Of a DNA stretch of 41,849 nucleotides, positions 1 to 7,317 are shown in pieces. Below the pieces are notes generated by a model. The model was not told the origin of the DNA. It made no database searches and worked only from the letters and a program-made list of their open reading frames with translations. The translations under genes and the position numbers were made by a program. Origin of the DNA: an uncultured Lachnoclostridium sp. (GTDB taxonomy: Bacteria; Bacillota; Clostridia; Lachnospirales; Lachnospiraceae); the NCBI GenBank assembly GCA_944376715.1, contig CALWDO010000024.1, positions 1-41,849 of the forward strand, read 5' to 3'. Position 1 is the stretch's first letter. Each line of letters begins with the position of its first letter.

Positions 1-52
1 GAGCAATGAAGAACTGGTGGAAGAGTTATGTCAATTAAAGTCAAAAATGTAA
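1..52 (+). CDS. ecfA1: EcfA1 C-terminal end (partial)
   Basis: The first bases read in frame 2 as SNEELVEELCQLKSKM followed by TAA at 50-52. A Leu-Cys-x-Leu ending after an acidic helix resembles, from memory, the C-terminus of EcfA1, the ATPase that pairs with EcfA2 in energy-coupling factor transporters. Its expected place is directly before ecfA2. The frame overlaps the ecfA2 start by 25 bases, which suggests translational coupling. Only about 16 residues are visible, so the call rests mainly on position and a short match. Confidence 0.6.
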   Translation, partial: SNEELVEELCQLKSKM

Positions 53-888
53 GTTATACGTATTCGGAAGGCATGGCATATGAGGTCCATGCGCTGAAAG
101 ACGTAAACCTGGAGATTCCGGACGGACAGTTCGTAGGACTGATCGGGCATACCGGTTCCGGAAAATCCACATTGATTCAGCATCTGAACGGTCTGCTCCG
201 CGCCACGGAGGGAAAGATCTATTTTAATGGAAAAGATATATATGGGGATAAATTCTCTATGCGCGAGCTGCGCAGTAAAGTAGGCCTGGTTTTTCAGTAT
301 CCCGAGTATCAGCTCTTTGAGATCAACGTATTGAAGGATGTCTGTTTTGGTCCGAAAAATCTTGGATATTCCCAGAAAGAAGCAGAGGAAAAAGCAAAGA
401 GAGCCCTGAGAATGGTTGGTATGGGAGAAGAATATGACAGTTCCTCTCCTTTTGAATTGTCGGGAGGGCAGAAAAGACGCGTGGCGATCGCCGGTGTTCT
501 CGCTATGGATCCGGAAGTGCTGATTCTGGATGAACCGACTGCGGGACTGGATCCCAAAGGAAGAGACGAGATTCTGGACCAGATCAGCTATCTGAAAAAA
601 GAGAGGGGTATTACGGTGGTCCTGGTGTCGCACAGCATGGAAGATGTGGCAAGATATGTGGACCGGCTGATTGTTATGAACCAGGGACAGGTACGGTTTG
701 ACGGGACGCCGAAAGAAGTGTTCCGGCATTATCGGGAGCTGGAAGAGATCGGACTTGCCGCTCCGCAGGTTACCTATCTGATGCAGGAACTGAAAGAGAA
801 AGGCGCCCGTGTGGATACGGATGTAACTACCGTAGAGGAAGCGGCGGACGCCATCGCAGCGTGGCTTGGAGGACAGGAGCAGTTATGA
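28..888 (+). CDS. ecfA2: ECF transporter ATPase EcfA2
   Basis: This is the second ATPase subunit of a group II energy-coupling factor transporter, which powers vitamin or micronutrient uptake with EcfA1, EcfT and interchangeable S components. The 286-aa protein has Walker A GHTGSGKST (about residues 40-48), a Q-loop in VFQYPEYQLF (about 89-98), the signature LSGGQKRR (144-151), Walker B with DEPTAGLDP (168-176) and an H-loop in SHSMEDVARY. The YPEYQLFE Q-loop is typical of EcfA proteins. The gene overlaps ecfT by ATGA at 885-888. No S component is encoded beside it, as expected when one ECF module serves several substrates. Confidence 0.95.
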   Translation: MSIKVKNVSYTYSEGMAYEVHALKDVNLEIPDGQFVGLIGHTGSGKSTLIQHLNGLLRATEGKIYFNGKDIYGDKFSMRELRSKVGLVFQYPEYQLFEINVLKDVCFGPKNLGYSQKEAEEKAKRALRMVGMGEEYDSSSPFELSGGQKRRVAIAGVLAMDPEVLILDEPTAGLDPKGRDEILDQISYLKKERGITVVLVSHSMEDVARYVDRLIVMNQGQVRFDGTPKEVFRHYRELEEIGLAAPQVTYLMQELKEKGARVDTDVTTVEEAADAIAAWLGGQEQL

Positions 889-1715
889 TTCGAGATATTA
901 CACTGGGACAATATTATCCGGCAAAATCCGTCCTTCATGAACTGGACCCGCGGGTGAAGCTGGTGGCGACTCTGATTTTTGTAGTGTCGCTGTTTGTGGC
1001 GAAAGGGCCGGTTGGTTATGCACTGGCTACGGTATTTCTCGTCATGGTGATCCGGCTGTCCAAAGTTCCGTTCCGTTTTATGACAAAAGGTTTGAAATCC
1101 ATCGTGATGCTTTTGATGATTACGGTGATCTTTAATCTGTTTCTTCTGGACGGAGATGTGGTGTTCTGGCATTTTGGATTTTTAAGGATTACAGACCGGG
1201 GAATTCGGACGGCGGTGATGGTGGGTATCCGCCTGATCTATCTGATCCTGGGATCTTCGGTGATGACCCTGACCACCACGCCCAATGACCTGACGGACGG
1301 GCTGGAAAAATTGCTGGATCCCTTAAAGAAGATTCACGTACCGGTGCATGATATGTCCATGATGATGTCCATCGCCCTCCGGTTTATCCCGATTCTCCTG
1401 GAAGAGACAGACAAGATCATGAAGGCGCAGATCGCGAGAGGAGCGGATTTTGAGTCGGGAAATCTGATTCAGAAAGCAAAAGCCATGATACCTTTGCTGG
1501 TTCCTTTATTCTTCTCGGCTCTTCGGAGGGCGATGGATCTGGCGTTGGCGATGGAAGCGCGCTGCTACCATGGAGGGGAAGGGCGTACCAAGATGAAGCC
1601 GCTGAAGTATGAAAGTAAAGACCGGACGGCTTACGCGGTGATCTGGATATATCTGGTGATCATGATTGTGATCGGATACGGGAGACAGATATACGGCTGG
1701 ATACCTTTTATATAG
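885..1715 (+). CDS. ecfT: ECF transporter transmembrane protein EcfT
   Basis: EcfT is the membrane scaffold that couples the two ATPases to the substrate-binding S component. The start was set at 885, not at an upstream ATG at 861, because 885 gives the usual ATGA overlap with ecfA2 and follows GGAGGACAGG. The 276-aa product has several hydrophobic helices. Near its C-terminus are the two coupling-helix motifs of the family, ARG in IARGADFESG (184-186) and ARC in MEARCYHGG (225-227), which dock to the ATPases. A last membrane helix ends the protein. It lies 12 bases before truA, so the module is read together with truA. Confidence 0.95.
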   Translation: MIRDITLGQYYPAKSVLHELDPRVKLVATLIFVVSLFVAKGPVGYALATVFLVMVIRLSKVPFRFMTKGLKSIVMLLMITVIFNLFLLDGDVVFWHFGFLRITDRGIRTAVMVGIRLIYLILGSSVMTLTTTPNDLTDGLEKLLDPLKKIHVPVHDMSMMMSIALRFIPILLEETDKIMKAQIARGADFESGNLIQKAKAMIPLLVPLFFSALRRAMDLALAMEARCYHGGEGRTKMKPLKYESKDRTAYAVIWIYLVIMIVIGYGRQIYGWIPFI

Positions 1716-1727
1716 GAAGGAACAGGT

Positions 1728-2489
1728 ATGAAACGGGTAAAACTGGTGGTCGCCTATGACGGGACCAATTATCGGGGATGGCAGGTTCAGAAAAACGGAG
1801 TGACCGTCGCGGAGGAACTGAACCGCGCTTTGAAGGAATTGACCGGTGAAGAGATCCAGGTGCATGGAGCCAGCAGGACAGACGCGGGAGTACACGCTAT
1901 GGGCAATGTGGCGGTGTTCGATACGGAGGCCCGCATGGCCGGAGATAAATTTGTATTCGCCCTGAATCAGCGCCTGCCGGAAGACATCCGCGTTCAGGAT
2001 TCCTGTGAAGTGCCGATGGATTTTCATCCAAGATTTCAGAAGACGGTGAAGACCTATGAATACCGGATCCTGAACCGGAAATTTCCCTTGCCGGCTTATC
2101 GGCTGAATACTTATTTCTACTATTATCCGCTGGATGTGGAAAAGATGCAGAAAGCGGCGGCATATCTGGTGGGCGAGCACGACTTCGCCAGTTTCTGTGC
2201 GGCGGGCGCGCAGGTAAAGACGACGGTGCGCACGATATATGGCCTGAATGTGAGTAAAAACGGGGATCTGATCACGATCCGGATTACCGGGAACGGCTTT
2301 CTGTACAATATGGTTCGTATTATAGCCGGGACTCTCATCCGGATAGGCGCAGGAGAGAGTGAGCCGGAATGTATACCGGAGATCCTGGAAGCCAGATCCC
2401 GCGCGAAAGCCGGACCCACAGCGCCGGCAAAGGGATTGACATTGATGGAAATCCGCTATCCGGAAGCAGAGGAAACGCTGAAAAATTAG
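1728..2489 (+). CDS. truA: tRNA pseudouridine synthase A
   Basis: TruA converts uridines 38-40 of the tRNA anticodon arm to pseudouridine. The 253-aa protein starts MKRVKLVVAYDGTNYRGWQ, a typical TruA opening, and holds the catalytic aspartate in GASRTDAGVHA (Asp52). Later motifs include YEYRILNR and NGFLYNMVRIIAGTL. Start ATG 1728 follows AGGAAGGAACAGGT. The order ecfA1-ecfA2-ecfT-truA-rplM-rpsI is a conserved Firmicutes arrangement, which also supports the neighbouring calls. Confidence 0.97.
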   Translation: MKRVKLVVAYDGTNYRGWQVQKNGVTVAEELNRALKELTGEEIQVHGASRTDAGVHAMGNVAVFDTEARMAGDKFVFALNQRLPEDIRVQDSCEVPMDFHPRFQKTVKTYEYRILNRKFPLPAYRLNTYFYYYPLDVEKMQKAAAYLVGEHDFASFCAAGAQVKTTVRTIYGLNVSKNGDLITIRITGNGFLYNMVRIIAGTLIRIGAGESEPECIPEILEARSRAKAGPTAPAKGLTLMEIRYPEAEETLKN

Positions 2490-2501
2490 TGAAAAAATGT
2501 G

Positions 2502-2530
2502 TTGACATGAAAATAACGGTATAATATAAT
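2502..2530 (+). promoter_or_regulatory. Consensus sigma-A promoter for rplM-rpsI
   Basis: TTGACA at 2502-2507 and TATAAT at 2525-2530 are separated by exactly 17 bases. Both boxes match the housekeeping consensus fully. The promoter lies just after the truA stop and drives the ribosomal protein pair. Confidence 0.92.
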
Positions 2531-2536
2531 ATCATA

Positions 2537-2628
2537 ATGTGACGACGTGAGAAAATGTTTGATCCAAAGCCCCGGTAGAACATTTTTGCGTATAAATGAT
2601 TTGAATTTACGAATTTAAACAGGAGGTA
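2537..2628 (+). promoter_or_regulatory. rplM 5' leader with hairpin (possible L13 leader)
   Basis: About 95 untranslated bases separate the promoter from rplM. AAAATGTT (2552-2559) and AACATTTT (2579-2586) are perfect inverted repeats enclosing a 19-base loop. Firmicutes rplM operons are known to have an autoregulatory L13 leader RNA, and the position fits. I did not match the full consensus, so identity with that family is inferred. The leader ends in a strong Shine-Dalgarno AGGAGGT at 2622-2628. Confidence 0.45.
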
Positions 2629-2633
2629 CACCA

Positions 2634-3062
2634 ATGAACAGTTTCATGGCTAATCCAGCAAAAGTGGAAAGAAAATGGTATGTTGTTGACGCTACCGGAC
2701 TTACATTAGGCCGTCTGGCTTCTGAAGTGGCAAAAGTGCTGAGAGGAAAGAACAAACCGATCTTCACTCCGCATATTGATACCGGTGATTATGTAATCGT
2801 AATCAACGCAGAGAAAGTAAAAGTAACCGGTAAGAAATTAGACCAGAAGATTTACTATCATCATTCCGATTATGTAGGCGGAATGAAAGAGACTACTTTA
2901 AAAGAAATGCTTGCAAAGAAACCGGAAAAGGTAATCGAGCTGGCAGTAAAAGGCATGCTTCCGAAAGGACCTCTGGGAAGAGAGATGTACACCAAGCTTC
3001 ACGTATACGCCGGAGCAGAGCATCCGCATGCAGCACAGAAACCGGAACAGCTGACATTTTAA
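2634..3062 (+). CDS. rplM: 50S ribosomal protein L13
   Basis: L13 is an early-assembling protein of the large ribosomal subunit. The 142-aa sequence is full length and contains [16 protein letters not shown] near the N-terminus, [15 protein letters not shown], and the family signature region around [11 protein letters not shown]. Start 2634 fits AGGAGGT at 2622-2628 with a 5-base gap. A second ATG at 2646 would sit too far from that site. It is followed 25 bases later by rpsI, its usual operon partner. Confidence 0.98.
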   Translation: MNSFMANPAKVERKWYVVDATGLTLGRLASEVAKVLRGKNKPIFTPHIDTGDYVIVINAEKVKVTGKKLDQKIYYHHSDYVGGMKETTLKEMLAKKPEKVIELAVKGMLPKGPLGREMYTKLHVYAGAEHPHAAQKPEQLTF

Positions 3063-3087
3063 TGAAGTAGGATAGGAGGTAAATACA

Positions 3088-3480
3088 ATGGCTAAAGCAA
3101 AATTCTATGGAACCGGAAGAAGAAAAAAATCCATCGCCAGAGTATATCTGGTACCGGGAACCGGTAACATTACGGTAAATAAAAGAAGCATTGACGAGTA
3201 TTTCGGACTGGAGACACTGAAAGTGATCGTTCGCCAGCCGCTGGTAGCTACGGAAAATGTTGATAAATTTGATGTATTGGTAAATGTACACGGTGGAGGA
3301 TACACCGGACAGGCCGGTGCAGTAAGACACGGTATCGCGCGTGCGCTTCTGCAGGCAGATCCGGAGTACAGACCGGTGCTGAAGAAAGCCGGATACCTGA
3401 CCCGTGATCCGAGAATGAAAGAGCGTAAGAAATACGGCCTCAAGGCTGCCCGTCGCGCTCCGCAGTTCAGCAAGAGATAA
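3088..3480 (+). CDS. rpsI: 30S ribosomal protein S9
   Basis: S9 lies in the small-subunit head, and its C-terminal tail reaches the P-site tRNA. The 130-aa product starts [19 protein letters not shown] and ends with the conserved basic tail RAPQFSKR. The S9 signature is visible as [20 protein letters not shown] perfect AGGAGGT lies at 3073-3079. It is the last gene of the rplM-rpsI unit and is followed by a strong terminator. Confidence 0.98.
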   Translation: MAKAKFYGTGRRKKSIARVYLVPGTGNITVNKRSIDEYFGLETLKVIVRQPLVATENVDKFDVLVNVHGGGYTGQAGAVRHGIARALLQADPEYRPVLKKAGYLTRDPRMKERKKYGLKAARRAPQFSKR

Positions 3481-3510
3481 TCGAGCGGACAAAAGTTATC
3501 AAAACAGTTC

Positions 3511-3548
3511 AAAACCCCGAAAACCGCATGGTTTCGGGGTTTTTCCTT
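3511..3548 (+). terminator. Rho-independent terminator after rpsI
   Basis: AAAACCCCGAAA (3511-3522) pairs perfectly with TTTCGGGGTTTT (3532-3543) around a 9-base loop. The T run 3540-3544 follows the GC core. This closes the ribosomal protein operon. Confidence 0.93.
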
Positions 3549-3594
3549 GTGGTTTGCTTATAAACGATGTGACATGGGTTGATGAGATCTCGCT

Positions 3595-3623
3595 TTTACT
3601 TTCTGCAAGAAATAGGATATACT
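3595..3623 (+). promoter_or_regulatory. Candidate sigma-A promoter before the split-barrel gene
   Basis: TTTACT (3595-3600) and TATACT (3618-3623) are spaced by 17 bases. They lie after the rpsI terminator and 35 bases before the next start codon, as expected for a new transcription unit. Confidence 0.6.
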
Positions 3624-3657
3624 GTAAAGCAAGAGTGGAATTGCGAGGTGTTGAACA

Positions 3658-4158
3658 ATGGATTACAAGAAAGCGCAGAACTATTGGAGGGAAAAAGCTG
3701 CCGCATCGGTCAAAATGGATGCGGAAATCCTGAAGAAAAAAATAGAGGAATATATCAGCGCCAATAATACTTGTGCATTGGCTACCGGCGCGGACGATTT
3801 CATCCGCAATACGCCAATCGAGTATTCTTACCATGACGGCTGCTTTTGGATATTCTCGGAAGGCGGTGAAAAGTTCATCGGACTGGAGAAGAACCCGAAT
3901 GTCTGCATCGCGATTTTCGATAAGTACACTGACTTTGGCAGTCTGAAAGGACTTCAGGTGATGGGACGTGCATGTGTAGTAGAGCCGTTTTCAGATGAGT
4001 ACAATGCTCATGCGGCGGCAAAGCAAATTCCCCTTGCCGCACTTCAGAAATTGAATCCTCCGATGAACCTGCTCAAAATTCAGCCGGTCAGCGCGGACTT
4101 TCTGAACTCGGATTTTAAGAGAGACGGATATGACTCCAGACAGCGTTTGGAATTCTGA
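3658..4158 (+). CDS. Pyridoxamine 5'-phosphate oxidase-like flavin split-barrel protein
   Basis: The 166-aa product looks like a flavin-binding split beta-barrel protein of the PNPOx-like superfamily. It has the fold's usual progression: NTCALATGADDFIRNTPIEY (first strands), FWIFSEGGEKFIGLEKNPNV (FMN-phosphate region, about 67-86), then GLQVMGRACVVE. Members reduce or bind flavin, haem, F420 or pyridoxal phosphate, so the reaction cannot be assigned. No signal peptide is present. It starts a new unit behind its own promoter, with GCGAGGTG before the ATG. A PLP-dependent lyase follows 58 bases later, and the two may be transcribed together. Confidence 0.8.
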   Translation: MDYKKAQNYWREKAAASVKMDAEILKKKIEEYISANNTCALATGADDFIRNTPIEYSYHDGCFWIFSEGGEKFIGLEKNPNVCIAIFDKYTDFGSLKGLQVMGRACVVEPFSDEYNAHAAAKQIPLAALQKLNPPMNLLKIQPVSADFLNSDFKRDGYDSRQRLEF

Positions 4159-4216
4159 TAGCTGCGGGAGCAGGAAGAAAGCAACTGGATCTTTTATTGC
4201 GGAGGTACTTTTATCT

Positions 4217-5422
4217 ATGAAATATGATTTCACATCTATTATGGACCGCCACGGCAGGGATTCCATTGCGGTGGACGGTCTGGGACGGAATCCGGGATTC
4301 GCCCCGGAGGCGCCGAAGGACGGTTTTTCCATCATTCCCATGTGGGTAGCGGATATGAATTTCCCCACCGTGCCGACTATCCCGGAATCGCTGGCGCAGA
4401 GGGCAGCGCACCCGGCATATGGTTACTTCAGTCCCACGGAGGAATATTTTGATTCCATCATCCGGTGGCAGGAAAAGCGCAATGGCGTGAGCGGGCTCAG
4501 GGCGGAACACATCGGATATGAGAATGGCGTGCTCGGCGGCGTGATCAGCGCTCTGAATGTGCTGTGCTCCAAAGGAGATCAGGTGCTGGTTCATTCTCCG
4601 ACTTATGTGGGATTTTCCATGAGTCTGGAAAATAACGGGTATCATGCGGTCCACAGTCCGTTGAAACTGGATGGGGAAAATATCTGGCGTATGGATTTTG
4701 ATGATATGGAGGAAAAGATTGCCGAGAACCATATCCATGCCGCCATCCTTTGTTCTCCTCATAATCCCTGCGGGCGCGTATGGGAGCGTCAGGAGCTGGA
4801 ACGTTTTATGGAGCTGTGCCGAAAATATGACGTCTATGTGGTCTCTGATGAGATCTGGTCAGATCTGACGCTGGAAGGATATAAACATATTCCAACCCAG
4901 ATGATCAGCGAGGATGCCAGACAGCGCACGGCGGCGTTTTACGCGCCGTCCAAAACATTTAATCTGGCAGGGCTGGTGGGCAGTTACCACATCATCTATA
5001 ATACATGGCTGAGAGACCGGATAGAGAAAGAATCTTCCCTGAGCCATTACAATGAAATGAACGTGATGAGCATGCACGCTCTGATCGGCGCATACAAACC
5101 GGAAGGATATGAATGGGCAGACGAGCTGAGGCAGGTACTAACCCGGAATGTGGAATATGCCTGTGAACATATCCGGAATCATTATGAAGGCGTGCAGGTA
5201 TCCAGACCCCAGGGCACTTATATGCTTTTTCTGGACTGCAGCGGGTGGTGTTCCGGACATGGAAAGACGATTCAGGATCTTTTGAAATCCGGCTGGGATG
5301 TGGGCGTGGCATGGCAGGACGGCGCCATGTTCGGCGGATCCTGTCATATCCGCATGAATCTGGCGCTGCCGTTCTCTTTAGTACAGGAAGCGTTTGCCCG
5401 TCTGGATCAATACGTGTTTTAA
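4217..5422 (+). CDS. PatB/MalY-type PLP-dependent C-S lyase
   Basis: This is a fold-type I PLP enzyme of the MalY/PatB group, which typically cleaves cystathionine or cysteine conjugates to a thiol, pyruvate and ammonia. The 401-aa protein has the family opening (MWVADMNFPTVPTI), the substrate-pocket motif LCSPHNPCGRVW, the PLP-phosphate region VVSDEIWSDL and the Schiff-base lysine in APSKTFNLAGL (about Lys246). The start was moved to 4217 because GGAGGT lies at 4201-4206; the upstream in-frame extension from 4130 has no family similarity and overlaps the previous gene. An ATP-grasp gene follows 13 bases later. Regulatory MalY-like roles cannot be excluded. Confidence 0.9.
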   Translation: MKYDFTSIMDRHGRDSIAVDGLGRNPGFAPEAPKDGFSIIPMWVADMNFPTVPTIPESLAQRAAHPAYGYFSPTEEYFDSIIRWQEKRNGVSGLRAEHIGYENGVLGGVISALNVLCSKGDQVLVHSPTYVGFSMSLENNGYHAVHSPLKLDGENIWRMDFDDMEEKIAENHIHAAILCSPHNPCGRVWERQELERFMELCRKYDVYVVSDEIWSDLTLEGYKHIPTQMISEDARQRTAAFYAPSKTFNLAGLVGSYHIIYNTWLRDRIEKESSLSHYNEMNVMSMHALIGAYKPEGYEWADELRQVLTRNVEYACEHIRNHYEGVQVSRPQGTYMLFLDCSGWCSGHGKTIQDLLKSGWDVGVAWQDGAMFGGSCHIRMNLALPFSLVQEAFARLDQYVF

Positions 5423-5435
5423 AGGAATATGATTT

Positions 5436-6662
5436 ATGAAGCTGATACCTGTCCGCAAGGATTTATATGAAGAATACCGTCTTACGGTAATGTTTGACTG
5501 CTATAAATGGGATCCCCAGTTCCTGGATCACAATACGGTCGCCCGATATGCGCTGGCGCTGACGCAGGAAGAGCATGAAGAACTGATGGGACTGACGGAA
5601 GCGCTGGACCGGGAAACAAGAGCGGCCGAGCTGTTTTTAAACACTCACCCAAAGATCGCGCGGCCGCTGGAGCTGCCCGGAAGTATGCGCCGGGAAATAC
5701 GTTCCATGGGAGATTATGAGCCGGATAAGCATATCCGGCTCATGCGCTATGATTTTCATCCGGTGGAAGAGGGCGGATGGGCGGTCAGCGAGGTGAACAG
5801 CGACGTCCCCGGCGGTTTCGCAGAGGCGTCTCTGATGCCGGAGACGGTGGTTCGTTTTCTGGATGGAGAAGGAAATTATTGGTATAAGGATTTTGGAGAT
5901 ATTCTGACGGATGCGATTCAGGAGAAAACAGCGGCCGGAGGCCGGATTATGCTGGTGCACTGCACTTGTTACAGTGACGACCGGCAGGTGATGCAGTTTT
6001 TGGGAGACCGGCTTTCGGAAAGAGGATTTCATGTTATCTACGGGGCGGCGGATCATCTGCGGTTCCGGGACAGACAGGCTTACAGCATTCTGGACGGCAA
6101 TGAAGGGAAGATAGACGCTATCGTGCGGTTTACGCCGCTGGAATGGCTGACAGAGATGAAGCCAAAGCGCTGGCAGGGATATTTCGACACGCTCACGGTA
6201 TCCTGTAACCATCCGGCTGCGATCTATGCCCAGACCAAGCGCTTCCCGCTGGTGTGGGACGCGTTGGAGAAGAACGGTGTCTCCATGTCTGTCTGGAGAG
6301 CGCTTCTGCCGGAGACTGTGGAAGTGAAAGACGCAGCAGGAAAAGAAGATTTTATATTTAAGCCCGCGTATGGAAGAGTGGGTGAGAAGATCGCCATCCG
6401 GGAAGCCTGCGGCGAGGAAGAATATCAGAAGATATTGAAAGATGTGCGAAGACATCCAAAAAGATATCTGGCCCAGAAGCGGTTTCACAGCAGGCCGCTT
6501 CCGGGCGGCAGCGGAGAAAAATTTCATATCTGTCTGGGATCCTATACCGTAAATGGAAAGCATGCCGGATATTATGCGCGACTCAGCGAGACTCCCCGCA
6601 TCGACTCCAACGCGGCGGATCTTCCGGTACTGATTGAGGGGAGGAATGGTCATGACCGGTAA
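5436..6662 (+). CDS. ATP-grasp protein, glutathionylspermidine synthase-like
   Basis: The 408-aa protein resembles the C-terminal synthetase domain of glutathionylspermidine synthases, ATP-grasp enzymes that join a carboxylate to an amine through an acyl-phosphate. Visible motifs are RYDFHPVEEGGWAVSEVNSD (about 104-123), continuing PGGFAEAS, FIFKPAYGRVGEK with a probable ATP-binding lysine (about Lys309), and a late RIDSNAADLPVLIE segment. The amidase domain of the bifunctional E. coli enzyme is absent. AAAGGA precedes ATG 5436. The next gene overlaps its end by 11 bases, so the two probably act together. True substrates are unknown. Confidence 0.75.
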   Translation: MKLIPVRKDLYEEYRLTVMFDCYKWDPQFLDHNTVARYALALTQEEHEELMGLTEALDRETRAAELFLNTHPKIARPLELPGSMRREIRSMGDYEPDKHIRLMRYDFHPVEEGGWAVSEVNSDVPGGFAEASLMPETVVRFLDGEGNYWYKDFGDILTDAIQEKTAAGGRIMLVHCTCYSDDRQVMQFLGDRLSERGFHVIYGAADHLRFRDRQAYSILDGNEGKIDAIVRFTPLEWLTEMKPKRWQGYFDTLTVSCNHPAAIYAQTKRFPLVWDALEKNGVSMSVWRALLPETVEVKDAAGKEDFIFKPAYGRVGEKIAIREACGEEEYQKILKDVRRHPKRYLAQKRFHSRPLPGGSGEKFHICLGSYTVNGKHAGYYARLSETPRIDSNAADLPVLIEGRNGHDR

Positions 6663-7305
6663 AGAAGCATACAGGATCTGGGCGCCAGCAGGAGCCAGGT
6701 GGACAGACTGGGTCAGGCCGGTCCCTTTTGTGACGGCAGGATCATTTTCCGGGGCTTACTGTGATCCGGATTTTCACGTACCTGCGGCAGACTATGTGGA
6801 TGAACACTATGAGGACGCGGCGGTTATCGTGGATCTGCCCGGAGCGGAAAGCGTCCGGGAAGGCATCGCTCTGGCAAAGGCCGGATACCGGCCGGTCCCC
6901 ATCTATAACGGGACCGCGGAACAGCCGGGGGCAAGAGCGGCGGTAGATAACCAGACCGTGGGGACGGCTCTGATCATGGCGGCCGAAGAGCTCGAGCAGA
7001 TCCGGATCAGAGAGGACGCGCTGCCTGCTTTTCTGACGGACAGCAGCCGCATGAATCAGTTCCGGATGGACGCCTCCCTGTTTGACAACAGCTGGGATGT
7101 ATATGCCCAGGATCTGCCGTCCGCAGATTATTTCATAAAAAATGGGATCCGGAAAGTGATTGTCGTCGGAGAGAAGATCTCGGCAGATCTGAGAATCATA
7201 CTGTATGGTTTCCAGAAAAAGAAGATAAAAATATTCCTGGCAAAGCCCTGCGGAATTCCCAAAAGGAAAATTCTCCGCAGGCCTTTTCGCCAGGAAATAG
7301 AATAG
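6652..7305 (+). CDS. Unrecognised 217-aa partner of the ATP-grasp gene
   Basis: I do not recognise this protein. The start was placed at 6652, where GGGAGGAA (6638-6645) gives correct spacing; it overlaps the ATP-grasp gene by 11 bases. The sequence is soluble, with no signal peptide or clear membrane helix. It has an Asp-rich first half (YVDEHYEDAAVIVDLPGAES) and a later LTDSSRMNQFRM plus FDNSWDVYAQDLPSADYF, followed by a hydrophobic strand KVIVVGEKIS. The last 20 or so residues are basic and are encoded by the terminator hairpin of the convergent gene, so the native C-terminus may be unusual. Tight coupling suggests a role with the ATP-grasp enzyme. Confidence 0.65.
   Translation: MTGKEAYRIWAPAGARWTDWVRPVPFVTAGSFSGAYCDPDFHVPAADYVDEHYEDAAVIVDLPGAESVREGIALAKAGYRPVPIYNGTAEQPGARAAVDNQTVGTALIMAAEELEQIRIREDALPAFLTDSSRMNQFRMDASLFDNSWDVYAQDLPSADYFIKNGIRKVIVVGEKISADLRIILYGFQKKKIKIFLAKPCGIPKRKILRRPFRQEIE
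7214..7296 (-). terminator. Terminator of the DUF2207 gene, inside the convergent gene
   Basis: TTCCTGGC (7234-7241) pairs with GCCAGGAA (7289-7296), and inside it CCTGCGG pairs with CCGCAGG, forming a long hairpin with small bulges. On the minus strand the hairpin is followed by a T-rich stretch (complement of 7214-7233). It therefore fits termination of the minus-strand gene ending at 7318, although it lies within the last codons of the plus-strand gene. Confidence 0.6.
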
Positions 7306-7317
7306 AGAGGCATTGTA

